NCBI RefSeq assembly: GCF_002154505.1
Contig: NZ_MUBM01000035.1
Coordinates: forward strand, 1-59,701
From: Streptomyces carpinensis
GTDB lineage: Bacteria > Actinomycetota > Actinomycetes > Streptomycetales > Streptomycetaceae
Length of the DNA: 59,701 nucleotides
Reading direction: 5' to 3'
Position numbers and translations under genes: made by a program. Of the stretch, positions 34,893 through 42,603 are shown piece by piece. Each line of letters begins with the position of its first letter. Position 1 is the first letter of the stretch. The notes below the pieces were generated by a model. It ran no database searches. It saw nothing but the letters and a program-made list of their open reading frames with translations, and was not told the origin of the DNA.

Positions 34893-35833
34893 CTATCGCT
34901 GGCCATTATTTATGAATTCATCGATGGTTGTGTCGTGGGGCCGCTGATCACGGGGCGGCGCCGCGGGTGCGGTGACCCGGCAGGGGGCCGACAGCACCGC
35001 ACCGTCCAGCGGGCCGGGGCGTCCAGGCCGTACCGGGCCGTGGTCACCAGCAGTTCGCTTCCCGTCGGGCACACGCTCGTGGGCTGGAGCGCGGGAACGG
35101 GGACGGTCAGCAGGAGCGTGCCGTCGGGTGCGTGGCAGCGGATCCGGCCGGCACCCCAGACGGCCGACCACAACCGGCCCTCGTCGTCGACGGTCATGCC
35201 GTCCGGGCTGCCGGTGCCGGGGGCGAGCCGGAAGAAGACGCGGCGGTCGCGGAGAGCTTTCCGTCACCGGGTCGACGCGACAGGCGTACACGGTGCCCAT
35301 CGCACTGTCCGCCAGATTCATGGTGGTTCCGTCGGGGCTGAAGCCGGACCGTTGGGCACGGTGAGGTTCTCGAGGACCGTGACCATGGTCCCGTCCGGAT
35401 CCACACGGTGCAGGGCTCCCGCGCCAGGGGTGGCGTCGTAGGCCATCGAGCCGGCCCACATCCGGCCCTGCCGGTCGCAGACGGCGTCGTTCATCCGCCG
35501 GGGCGGCGGCCCGTCCAGGCCCGGCAGGGACCTCGCGCGGATGAGCGAGCCCTCGGAGGTGAGGCGCACCAGCCCGGTACCGGCGGCGGCGAGGAATCCG
35601 CCCCCGCGGCGCGCGGGTGCGACCGCGCCCAGGGGGACTTCGAGTCGCGCGAGGGATGTCAGCGGGGCGTCGCGGTGGGTGGGGAGGGCCAGGAGGCGGC
35701 CGGTGAGGATGTCGACGAGGACGATCCGGCCGTCGTCGAGCAGGCGGAGGCCTTCCCCCAGTTCGAGCCGGTCCGTGGCGGCGGGTTCGAAGGCGGTGGC
35801 GTCGACTGCGGGGATGCTGCTGTGCGGGGGCAT
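34893..35833 (-). pseudogene. SMP-30/gluconolactonase-family lactonase broken by three frameshifts
   Basis: Pieces of an SMP-30 beta-propeller appear in order but in alternating frames. The first is 35833 to about 35342, ending ENLTVPNGPA. A second frame gives SPDGTTMNLADSAMGTVYAC to about 35270. The first frame then returns (RRVFFRLAPGTGSPDGMTVD) and carries LWSAVWGAGRIRCHAPDGTL to YGLDAP near 35020. The second frame finally gives GPLDGAVLSAPCRVTAPAAP. SMP-30 proteins open sugar lactones, fitting a galactonolactonase in this pathway. The signature stretches RMNDAVCDRQGRMWAGSM and GTGSPDGMTVDDEGRLW are retained. The shifts may be true decay or assembly errors. All other genes of the operon are intact. 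Confidence 0.85.
34903..34922 (-). promoter_or_regulatory. AT-rich box upstream of the GntR gene
   Basis: On the minus strand the box reads GATGAATTCATAAATAATGG and includes the palindrome ATGAATTCAT. It lies 100 bp upstream of the GntR start and matches 16 of 20 positions of the box at 39702-39721. It is probably the regulator's own operator. Confidence 0.65.
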
Positions 35834-35894
35834 GGCGGGTGTCTCCGGGGATGCGCGAGCGAGGGGGCGGGTCGGCGTGGCGCCGCCGGGCGGG

Positions 35895-36908
35895 TCAGCG
35901 GATGGCGCTGCCGGGCGGGGCGTCCATCACGGTGAGTTCGTCGCGGTGGGGCAGCCCTTCCCAGTCACCGGCGGTGGCGACCGCGAACGCGCCGGTGGTG
36001 CACGCACGGCGCAGCCGCTCGGCCGGTGCCAGGCCGTCCAGAAGCCCGGAGAGGTACCCGGCGCAGAAGGCGTCCCCGGCGCCGACCGTGTCGACGACCG
36101 GCACGGGGTGTGCGGGCCGGCGGAGGCGCCGGCCGTCGGAGCCGTGGAGATCGGCGCCGTCGCCGCCGCGTTTGACGACCACCTCGCGCACCCCGGCTGC
36201 CAGGAGTTCCGCGACCCGGGCGTCCTCGGCGGCGGCGTCGTCCTCGGCGGCGGTGGCGTCGTCGCCGGCGATCAAGGGGAGCTCGTCGGCCGAGGCGATG
36301 ACCACGTCGATGCGGTCGCGCAGGGGACGCAGAGCCTGGGCGGCCTGGTCCCGGCTCCACAGTCGGGCACGATGGTTCACGTCCAGGACGACGGTCCAGC
36401 CGTGCTCGCGTGCGTGCTCGACGGCGGCCGTCACCGCCGCGCGGGGCCCCGGTCCGATGGCACAGGTGATGCCGGTGACGTGCAGGATGCGGGCGCCCGC
36501 CCGCAGGGCCTCGGTCAGATGCTCGGGTCGCTGACGGGAGGCGGCCGAGCCGGTACGCCAGTAGTGCACGCGGGCGACGTCGGCGACGAGGCGTTCACGC
36601 AGCATGGAACCGGTGGGCGCCTCCGGGTCGGTCGTGGCGTGGCGTACGTCCACGCCTTCGCCGCGCAGTGTGCGCAGGATCAGGCGGGCCGGCTCGTCCG
36701 CGCCCAGGCGGCCGGCCCAGGAGACCCGGTGGCCCAGCCGGGCGAGTCCGATGGCGACGTTCGATTCCGCGCCGGCGAGCGTGGTGCGGGCCAGGGCGCC
36801 GGTGCTGACGGGGCCCTCGGTCTGCAGCGACAGCATCGTCTCGCCGAAGGTCAGGACGTCGGCCGCCACGGGCCGTGCGGCGGGCGCCGCGGTCGCCTGC
36901 GGGTTCAC
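35895..36908 (-). CDS. PfkB-family sugar kinase (2-keto-3-deoxygalactonate/gluconate kinase)
   Basis: This 337-residue ribokinase-fold kinase has DVLTFGETMLSLQTEGPVST and the first signature AGAESNVAIGLARLGHRVSW. Substrate-side HVTGITCAIGPGPRAAV leads to the second PfkB signature VVDTVGAGDAFCAGYLSGLL, with Asp as the catalytic base. In this operon it should phosphorylate 2-keto-3-deoxygalactonate made by the dehydratase. GTG 36908 overlaps the aldolase stop by 4 bp. Whether it prefers the galacto or gluco isomer cannot be told from sequence. Confidence 0.92.
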   Translation of the reverse strand: MNPQATAAPAARPVAADVLTFGETMLSLQTEGPVSTGALARTTLAGAESNVAIGLARLGHRVSWAGRLGADEPARLILRTLRGEGVDVRHATTDPEAPTGSMLRERLVADVARVHYWRTGSAASRQRPEHLTEALRAGARILHVTGITCAIGPGPRAAVTAAVEHAREHGWTVVLDVNHRARLWSRDQAAQALRPLRDRIDVVIASADELPLIAGDDATAAEDDAAAEDARVAELLAAGVREVVVKRGGDGADLHGSDGRRLRRPAHPVPVVDTVGAGDAFCAGYLSGLLDGLAPAERLRRACTTGAFAVATAGDWEGLPHRDELTVMDAPPGSAIR

Positions 36909-37549
36909 GAGCGCGGCTCCTCTCGCCGGCAGACGGAACGGAACCGCCGGGCCCGGTGCCGCAGTTGCTCCAGGTCCCCGCCGTGGGCGGCGTCGCCGAC
37001 GAGCGGCGAGCCGACACCGACGGCGAGGGCTCCGGCCGAGAGGTACTCCGTCGCGGCGTCCGCGTCCACGCCCCCGACGGGAACCAGCGGCATGTCGGGG
37101 AAGGGGTCCTTGAGCGCCCTGAGGTAGGCAGGTCCGCCCAGGGACGCGGGGAAGAGTTTCACGGCGGTGGCGCCCGTCGCCATGACGGAGACGGCCTCGG
37201 TCGGGGTCAGCGCCCCGGCCAGTACCGGCAGCCCCTGCTCTACGGCGGCGGTGACGCCGTCACCTCCCGCGGGGGTGACCACCCATGCGGCGCCGGCGTC
37301 CTGTGCACGCAGCAGATCGTCCCGGCTGACGACGGTGCCCGCACCGATGAAGGCGTCCTCGCCGACCTCTCGGACGGCCTGGGCGATCACGTCGCAGGCG
37401 CCGTCGGTGGTGAGGGAGACCTCGATCAGCCCGACGCCTTCCTCGGCGAGCGTGAGCACGGTACGCAGAGCCGCGTGTGCCGAGCGTCCGCGCACGATGG
37501 CGGCGAGCCGGTCACGGCTCAGGCGGGTGGTGAAGTCGGTCGGGTCCAC
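36905..37549 (-). CDS. KDPG/KDPGal-type class I aldolase
   Basis: This 214-residue TIM-barrel aldolase of the Eda/DgoA group carries the Glu base in GVGLIEVSLTTDGA. The Schiff-base Lys is in GATAVKLFPASLGGPAYLRA, and the phosphate loop lies near VPVGGVDADAATEYLSAGAL. It would cleave 2-keto-3-deoxy-6-phosphogalactonate to pyruvate and glyceraldehyde 3-phosphate. GTG 37549 with CAGGAG upstream is preferred; the frame is open further upstream only as Pro-rich sequence. It overlaps the kinase start by 4 bp and lies 72 bp after the dehydratase. Confidence 0.92.
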   Translation of the reverse strand: MDPTDFTTRLSRDRLAAIVRGRSAHAALRTVLTLAEEGVGLIEVSLTTDGACDVIAQAVREVGEDAFIGAGTVVSRDDLLRAQDAGAAWVVTPAGGDGVTAAVEQGLPVLAGALTPTEAVSVMATGATAVKLFPASLGGPAYLRALKDPFPDMPLVPVGGVDADAATEYLSAGALAVGVGSPLVGDAAHGGDLEQLRHRARRFRSVCRREEPRS

Positions 37550-37621
37550 GGGCGCGGCTCCTGAAGTCTGGGGGGGCGGAAGGGAGGGCGGCAACGGTGT
37601 GGTGGGTGTGGGCTGCTGCTG

Positions 37622-38767
37622 TCACCACTCGGCGAACGAGCCGTCCGGGTGCCGCCAGATCGGACCCCGCCAGTCCGGGCTGCTGTTGTCCGCCGCGCGT
37701 ACCGCCTTCTCGTCGACCTCGATGCCCAGGCCCGGTGCGGTGGGGCGCAGGAAGCACCCGTCGTGAAAGCGGAACACCTCGCGGTCGACGAGGTAGTCGA
37801 GTACTTCGGCGCCCTCGTTGTAGTGGATGCCGATGCTCTGTTCCTGGATGAGGAAATTGGGGGTGCTGAAGGCGATCTGCAGGCTCGCGGCGAGCGAGAC
37901 CGGGCCCAGCGGGCAGTGGGGCGCGACGGGAACGTCGAAGGTCTCGGCGAGCGCGGCGATGCGGCGGACCTCGGATATGCCTCCCGCGTGCGAGAGGTCC
38001 GGCTGGAGCACGGCCACACCCGCCTGCAGGGCGGGCAGGACGTCGGTCCGGGAGTACAGCCGCTCGCCCGTGGCGATGGGCACCGGAGAGCCGGCGACCA
38101 GGTCGCCGAGCAGGTGGGTGTACTCCGGCAGCACCGGCTCCTCCACGAACAGCGGGTTGAACGGAGCCAGGTGCGGCAGGACCTTGCGGGCGTTGGCCAC
38201 GGTGAAACGGCCGTGGAAGTCGACGGCGAAGTCCCTGTCGCCGCCCAGCACCTCCCGTGCCGTGGCCGCCCGCCCCACCACCTCGTCGATGTCCCGTGTC
38301 GTCGCCAGGCGGCTCATCCTGCCGCAGGCGTTCATCTTGACCGCCGAGAAGCCCGCCTCCACCTGGGCGGCCACGGCATCGGCCACCTCGGCGGGCTCGT
38401 CGCCGCCCACCCAGCTGTAGGCGCGCACGCGATCGCGCACCGGCCCGCCGAGCAGGACGTGCACCGGTACGCCCAGCGCCTTGCCCGCGATGTCCCAGAG
38501 GGCCTGGTCCAGCCCGGCCACGGCGCTGGACAGCACCGGACCGCCCCGGTAGAAGGAGCCCTTGGTCATCACCTGCCAGTGGTCCTCGATGCGCAAGGGG
38601 TCCCGGCCGATCAGGAGTTCGGCCAGCTCGGACACGGCCGTACGCACCGTGGCGGCCCGGCCCTCGACGACCGGCTCGCCCCAGCCGACGACGCCGTCGT
38701 CGGTCTCGACCCGGCACAGCAGCCAGCGGGGCGGGACGGCGAAGGTCTCGATGCGGGTGATTTTCAA
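37622..38767 (-). CDS. dgoD: D-galactonate dehydratase
   Basis: This 381-residue enolase-superfamily enzyme is nearly the length of E. coli DgoD. Diagnostic stretches are AVKMNACGRM, the metal ligands in FAVDFHGRF, FVEEPVLPEY and IATGERLYSR, the catalytic QPDLSHAGGISEVRRIA and VAPHCPLGPVSLAASLQ, and the terminal WRHPDGSFAEW. It dehydrates D-galactonate to 2-keto-3-deoxygalactonate using Mg2+. The start is TTG 38767 with AGGAG 8 bases upstream. It sits between the dehydrogenase and the aldolase, in biochemical order. Confidence 0.93.
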   Translation of the reverse strand: MKITRIETFAVPPRWLLCRVETDDGVVGWGEPVVEGRAATVRTAVSELAELLIGRDPLRIEDHWQVMTKGSFYRGGPVLSSAVAGLDQALWDIAGKALGVPVHVLLGGPVRDRVRAYSWVGGDEPAEVADAVAAQVEAGFSAVKMNACGRMSRLATTRDIDEVVGRAATAREVLGGDRDFAVDFHGRFTVANARKVLPHLAPFNPLFVEEPVLPEYTHLLGDLVAGSPVPIATGERLYSRTDVLPALQAGVAVLQPDLSHAGGISEVRRIAALAETFDVPVAPHCPLGPVSLAASLQIAFSTPNFLIQEQSIGIHYNEGAEVLDYLVDREVFRFHDGCFLRPTAPGLGIEVDEKAVRAADNSSPDWRGPIWRHPDGSFAEW

Positions 38768-38826
38768 GGGGAACGCTCCTGCGCTGGGTGGTGGAGAGAG
38801 GTCACGCGGTCGGCACGCGCCCCGGC

Positions 38827-39600
38827 CTACGAAGAGGTCTTCAGCACGCTCCACCCCCCGTCGACGACGAGCGAGGCGCCGGTGACGAACGAGGCATCCG
38901 CGCTCAGGAGGAAGGCGATGGCGCCCGCCACCTCTTCGGGCCGCCCCAGACGTCCCAGCGCGGTCTGTTCCGCGCTGGCCTTCCTGTCCTGTTCGGCGAT
39001 CTCCTCCCAGGCGCGCGTGAGCACCGGTCCGGGCAGCACGGCGTTCACGCGCACCCTGGCGCCGTACTCGACCGCCAGCTGCCGCGTCAGCCCGGTCAGT
39101 GCGGCCTTCGCCGCAGCGTAGGCCGGGCGTCCGGGCATGCCGACGAGAGCGTGCACGGAGGACACGAACACGGCGCTGCCACCGGTGGCGCGGAGGTCTT
39201 CCAGACATGCGCGAAAGCCCAGGAAGGTGCCGGTGAGGTTGACCGAGAGCTGGCGATCCCACTCCGTCCGGTCGATCGCGTCGGCGGCGGCCACGTGCGC
39301 GATGTAGGCGTTGCTGACCAGGGCGGAGACAGGGCCGAACCGCTCGCGTGCCGTGGCGGCGACACCGGCCCACGCCACCTCGTCCGAGACGTCGCCGTGC
39401 CGGTACACGGCCCTGCCGCCGGCCCTCCTGATGGCCTCGGCCGTCTCCTCACCCGGCTCGTCGAGCACATCGGTCAGCACCACGGCGGCGCCTTCGGCGG
39501 CGAGCCGGTGTGCGGTGGCGGCGCCGATTCCCGAGGCGGCCCCGGTGACGACGACGCAGCGGCCGGTGAATCGGCCTTCGACAAGGCGGTGAGGCTCCAC
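38827..39600 (-). CDS. SDR dehydrogenase, probable galactose (sugar) dehydrogenase
   Basis: This 257-residue classical short-chain dehydrogenase has the cofactor loop VVVTGAASGIGAATAHRLAA, Asp in LTDVLDEPGEE (suggesting NAD preference) and NAYIAHVAAAD in place of NNAG. The catalytic Ser is in VFVSSVHALVG and Tyr/Lys in PAYAAAKAALTG. GTG 39600 with GGGAG upstream is the best start. As the first gene of the galactonate operon it most likely oxidises galactose or a related sugar to the lactone. The replacement of the usual NNAG by SNAY is uncommon. Confidence 0.9.
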   Translation of the reverse strand: MEPHRLVEGRFTGRCVVVTGAASGIGAATAHRLAAEGAAVVLTDVLDEPGEETAEAIRRAGGRAVYRHGDVSDEVAWAGVAATARERFGPVSALVSNAYIAHVAAADAIDRTEWDRQLSVNLTGTFLGFRACLEDLRATGGSAVFVSSVHALVGMPGRPAYAAAKAALTGLTRQLAVEYGARVRVNAVLPGPVLTRAWEEIAEQDRKASAEQTALGRLGRPEEVAGAIAFLLSADASFVTGASLVVDGGWSVLKTSS

Positions 39601-39630
39601 GCGCAAGCTCCCGGGCGGCTCTGGTGCGAA

Positions 39631-39666
39631 AACTGCGATGACTGCGACAACTGCGATGACTGGGAC
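39631..39666. repeat. Two tandem 18-bp units
   Basis: AACTGCGATGACTGCGAC is followed directly by AACTGCGATGACTGGGAC, differing by one base. They lie in the leader of the galactonate operon, between the AT-rich box and the SDR start, and are part of the minus-strand 5' untranslated region. Confidence 0.7.
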
Positions 39667-39701
39667 GACACGGAGGCGGGCCGTTGAACGACCAGCTCAA
39701 G

Positions 39702-39721
39702 CCATTAAATATTAATTAATC
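39702..39721 (-). promoter_or_regulatory. AT-rich box upstream of the galactonate operon
   Basis: On the minus strand the box reads GATTAATTAATATTTAATGG, with the palindrome ATTAATTAAT. It is 102 bp upstream of the SDR start and matches 16 of 20 positions of the box before the GntR gene. It is the most AT-rich stretch in this part of the window and a probable GntR operator. Confidence 0.65.
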
Positions 39722-39848
39722 AGGCTTGCCAAGAGGGTGCATGAGGCAAGTGGCCCCGCGGACCCCGCCGGTAGGGCCGCGATCACCGGCCGGACTTCAC
39801 GTCCGACGACGAGTGGAACACTCATCGGCGGCGAGGCAGGCTGGACTC

Positions 39849-40973
39849 ATGCGGTTGCTCTCCCGCTCAGCTCGGCAATGCAGTTCGGGCGGTGGCGAGG
39901 TCCTGCTCAGACTCGCCCAGTGTGTGCCGTTCCTGATCGTGCTGCTGGGGCTCGGGATCGAGCTCTCACCCGGACACATGGTGTATACCGGCCCTCTGAT
40001 CACCGCCATGCCGGCACTCGCGTCGCTGACGATGGGCCCCAAAGGAACCCTGGCGGCCGCGGCCGGAGCTCTCGCCGTCAGCATGATCAGCGGCACCCTC
40101 CACGGGGCATGGCGCGGCGAGCAGGTCTACAGCAACCTCGCCGGCCTCTTCGTGGTGTCCCTGGCCAGTGTCACCCTGAGCCGCACCATGCAGGCGCGCA
40201 GGCAGAGCGAACTCGACCAGATCCGCCGGATCGCGGCGGCGGCACAGAGCGTTCTGCTGCGCCCCGTCCCCGCACGGCTGGGACCGGTGCGGGCGGCGAG
40301 CATGTACCTGGCGGCCGAGACCGGCGCGCAGATCGGGGGTGATCTGTACGAGGCCGTGCAGACCCGCTACGGGGTCCGGATGATCGTGGGGGACGTCCGG
40401 GGCAAGGGGCTGCCCGCGGTGCGCGCGGCCGCGGCCGTGCTGGGTGCCTTCCGTGAGGCCGCTCACTACGACGAGGACCTGAGGGAGGTCATGAACCACT
40501 GCTCGGCCGCGCTGCGACGGGAGTCCGCGGTCGAGGAGGCCGCCGGCGCCGAACAGGAGGGAGAGTGTTTCGTCACCGCGGTCGTGGCCCAGGTGCCGGA
40601 CGGATCCGTGGTCGAGGTGGTCAACCGCGGCCATCCGCCGCCGATGCTGCTGCGCCGGGGCAGGGTACAGGCCCTGGTGCCGGGCTCACCGGAGCCGCCC
40701 CTCGGCCTGGAGGACCTCGTCGCAGGGCCTCCCGCCGAGCCGGAGCGCTATCCGTTCCTGCCCGGTGACCGGCTGCTGCTGCACACCGACGGAGTGATCG
40801 AGGCCCGCAACAGTGCCAACGACTTCTTCGCCCTGCCCGAGCACATGGAATCGGCGCGCCACGCCCGCACCCCGCGGGAGTTCCTGGAGCAACTGCACCA
40901 GAGTCTGGTCGTCCACACCGAGGACCGCCTGGTGGATGATGTGGCGATGGTCGCCGTCGACCGGATCGGCTAG
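39849..40973 (+). CDS. Membrane-anchored PP2C/SpoIIE-type phosphatase
   Basis: This 374-residue protein has an N-terminal membrane part of three to four segments (LAQCVPFLIVLLGLGIEL; GPLITAMPALASLTM; LAGLFVVSLASVTLS). A short helix follows, then a SpoIIE-type serine phosphatase domain from about residue 135. Metal-binding motifs are visible: GAQIGGDLYEAV, MIVGDVRGKGLPAV, LLLHTDGVIEARN and DRLVDDVAMVAV. Such proteins dephosphorylate anti-sigma-factor antagonists in partner-switching pathways; no partner gene is adjacent. There is no sensor PAS or GAF domain. ATG 39849 is chosen at the first membrane-proximal start. Confidence 0.92.
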   Translation: MRLLSRSARQCSSGGGEVLLRLAQCVPFLIVLLGLGIELSPGHMVYTGPLITAMPALASLTMGPKGTLAAAAGALAVSMISGTLHGAWRGEQVYSNLAGLFVVSLASVTLSRTMQARRQSELDQIRRIAAAAQSVLLRPVPARLGPVRAASMYLAAETGAQIGGDLYEAVQTRYGVRMIVGDVRGKGLPAVRAAAAVLGAFREAAHYDEDLREVMNHCSAALRRESAVEEAAGAEQEGECFVTAVVAQVPDGSVVEVVNRGHPPPMLLRRGRVQALVPGSPEPPLGLEDLVAGPPAEPERYPFLPGDRLLLHTDGVIEARNSANDFFALPEHMESARHARTPREFLEQLHQSLVVHTEDRLVDDVAMVAVDRIG

Positions 40974-40990
40974 GCCTGGCTCGGAGCGGC

Positions 40991-41128
40991 CGAGGCCTTG
41001 GCCCGGAGCGGGCGTATGTTCCGTGCTCGAACCGGTCGAGGCCTTGGCCCGGAGCGGGCGTATGTCCCGTGCTCGAAGCGGCCGAGGCCCTGGTGCGGAA
41101 GCGGACGCATGTCGCTTGCCCCGGAGCG
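40991..41128. repeat. 46-bp tandem repeat, three copies
   Basis: Units start at 40991, 41037 and 41083. Each begins CGAGGCCTTGGCCCGGAGCG (the third is degenerate) and contains a GCGTATG or GCATG and a GTGCTCGAA-type stretch. The period is not a multiple of three and the array lies just after the phosphatase stop, so it is non-coding. Confidence 0.8.
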
Positions 41129-41222
41129 AACGCGTGGCCAGGGCTTCACCCTTGCGGAGGAACGACACCCCCGCCGCATGGCGCTACCTTTCGTCGCCTC
41201 GGCTTTCGCGGGCCTGTCGTCG

Positions 41223-41298
41223 CCCCGGCCCTCGGGCCGGGGTGCGGATGCCGAGACCAAGGGTCCCCGCCTTCCACCCGTCCCCGGGAGGCGGGGAC
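41223..41298. other. Two further strong hairpins in the phosphatase-P450 intergenic region
   Basis: CCCCGGCC-CTCG-GGCCGGGG lies at 41223-41242. GTCCCCGCCT (41263-41272) pairs with AGGCGGGGAC (41289-41298). Together with the terminator at 41306-41337 they form three hairpins in about 115 bp. No gene is visible in 41129-41397. Confidence 0.65.
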
Positions 41299-41305
41299 GG
41301 CGCAC

Positions 41306-41337
41306 AGCGGCGCCCGGCATGAAGGCCGGGCGCCGCT
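41306..41337. terminator. Strong bidirectional terminator
   Basis: AGCGGCGCCCGGC (41306-41318) pairs perfectly with GCCGGGCGCCGCT (41325-41337) around a 6-base loop, 60 bp past the P450 stop. It also lies downstream of the convergent phosphatase gene. Confidence 0.85.
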
Positions 41338-41397
41338 GCCGCCTCGCCACAAGGTGTCCGTCCCGGTGACTTCCGGTGATCCGGACGCCCGCGGCCG

Positions 41398-42603
41398 CTA
41401 CCAGGCCACCGGCAGCTCCAGCGGAAACCGCCGGATCGTCCTGGTGTCCCACTGCAGCTCCTCGGGCGGCACCGCGAGCCGCAGCCCGGGGAAGCGCTCC
41501 ACGAGCCGCCCGATGGCCACTTCCAGCTCGGCCATGGCGAGCGGCATCGCGATGCACCGGTGCCCGCCCCAGCCGAAGGTCATGTGGGGACTGTTCGGCC
41601 GGTCGAGTTCGATGGCGTGCGGGTTCGGGTAGCGTTCCGGGTCCCGGTTGGCCGTCAGGTACGACACGTGGACGAAGTCGCCCGCCCGGATCCGCACACC
41701 GTCCAGTTCCATGTCCTCGAGAGCCACCCGCGGGATTCCGACCCCCTTGCGGAACGGGATGTAGCGGAGCATCTCGTGCAGGACGTCGGTCAGGGTCTCC
41801 GGCCGGCGCCTGAGGTGCTCCATCAGCTCGGGACGGGTCAGGAGCAGGTACACGATGTCGCTGATCTGGCAGGTCGCCGTGTCCTGGCCGCTGAGCGCCA
41901 GCATCAGCGTCATGACCGCCAGTTCCCTGTCGTCCAGCTGCTCCTCACCGTCCCGGGCCGCGGCCATCGCGCTGATGAGGTCGCTGCCGGGTGAGGTGCG
42001 GCGCTGTTCGACGAGTTTGCCGAAGTAGGCCGTCAGATCCGCCTTGGCGGTCGCGGCGGTCTTCTTGTTGTCCGCACCGACGACGAGCAGTTGGTGCAAG
42101 GACTCCTGGATGCGGGGCCACTCCTGCCGTTCGATGCCGAGGAGGTCAAGGACGGTGTGCTGGGGGAGGGGGTCCGACAGGTGCCGGACCAGATCCGCCG
42201 GCGGGCCCTCCTGCTCCATCTCGTCCAGCAGCTGGTCGGCGAGCCGGACGATGCGCTGCCGCATGCCGTCGACATGCTGCTGGGTGAAGGCCTGGGAAGC
42301 CAGGTGGCGTACCCGGCTGCTGTGCGGCGGGTCCATCACGTTGATCGACTCGGGCGAGACGATGGGCTCCGCCGTCATCCGCGGGTAGTCGAGGCCGATG
42401 ATGCCGGCCCGGCTGAGCCGCTGGTCGGTGGTCACCTGCTTGACGGACTCGAAGCCGGTGATCAGCCAGGCGTCTGCGTCGCCGTAGGGAAGCCGGATCC
42501 GCGCGGGGGAACCGCGGCGCATCAGGTCCGCGAGCGCGGGGTCGAACTCCAGGGCTTCGCTGTAGTCGAACGGACAGGTGATCGGTTCATGGTCCCCGGG
42601 CAT
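41398..42603 (-). CDS. Cytochrome P450
   Basis: This 401-residue soluble class I P450 has the heme-binding loop MTFGWGGHRCIAMPLA, with Cys as fifth ligand, and the ExxR motif in LHEMLRYIPF. The I helix is LMLALSGQDTATCQIS, with the acid-Thr pair kept as D-T but followed by Ala. Its length is typical of actinobacterial CYP enzymes. It needs an external ferredoxin and reductase, not encoded here. Its ATG overlaps the stop of the DUF1259 gene (TGATG), so translation is coupled. The substrate is unknown. Confidence 0.95.
   Translation of the reverse strand: MPGDHEPITCPFDYSEALEFDPALADLMRRGSPARIRLPYGDADAWLITGFESVKQVTTDQRLSRAGIIGLDYPRMTAEPIVSPESINVMDPPHSSRVRHLASQAFTQQHVDGMRQRIVRLADQLLDEMEQEGPPADLVRHLSDPLPQHTVLDLLGIERQEWPRIQESLHQLLVVGADNKKTAATAKADLTAYFGKLVEQRRTSPGSDLISAMAAARDGEEQLDDRELAVMTLMLALSGQDTATCQISDIVYLLLTRPELMEHLRRRPETLTDVLHEMLRYIPFRKGVGIPRVALEDMELDGVRIRAGDFVHVSYLTANRDPERYPNPHAIELDRPNSPHMTFGWGGHRCIAMPLAMAELEVAIGRLVERFPGLRLAVPPEELQWDTRTIRRFPLELPVAW

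Noticed and set aside
40991..41128. 46-bp repeats suggesting a CRISPR or origin iteron array
   Set aside because: No spacers, no replication gene nearby, and the third unit is degenerate.
41129..41300. IS200/IS605 end or guide-RNA-like region in the hairpin cluster
   Set aside because: No transposase or TnpB fragment is visible and the hairpins do not match the ends I know.
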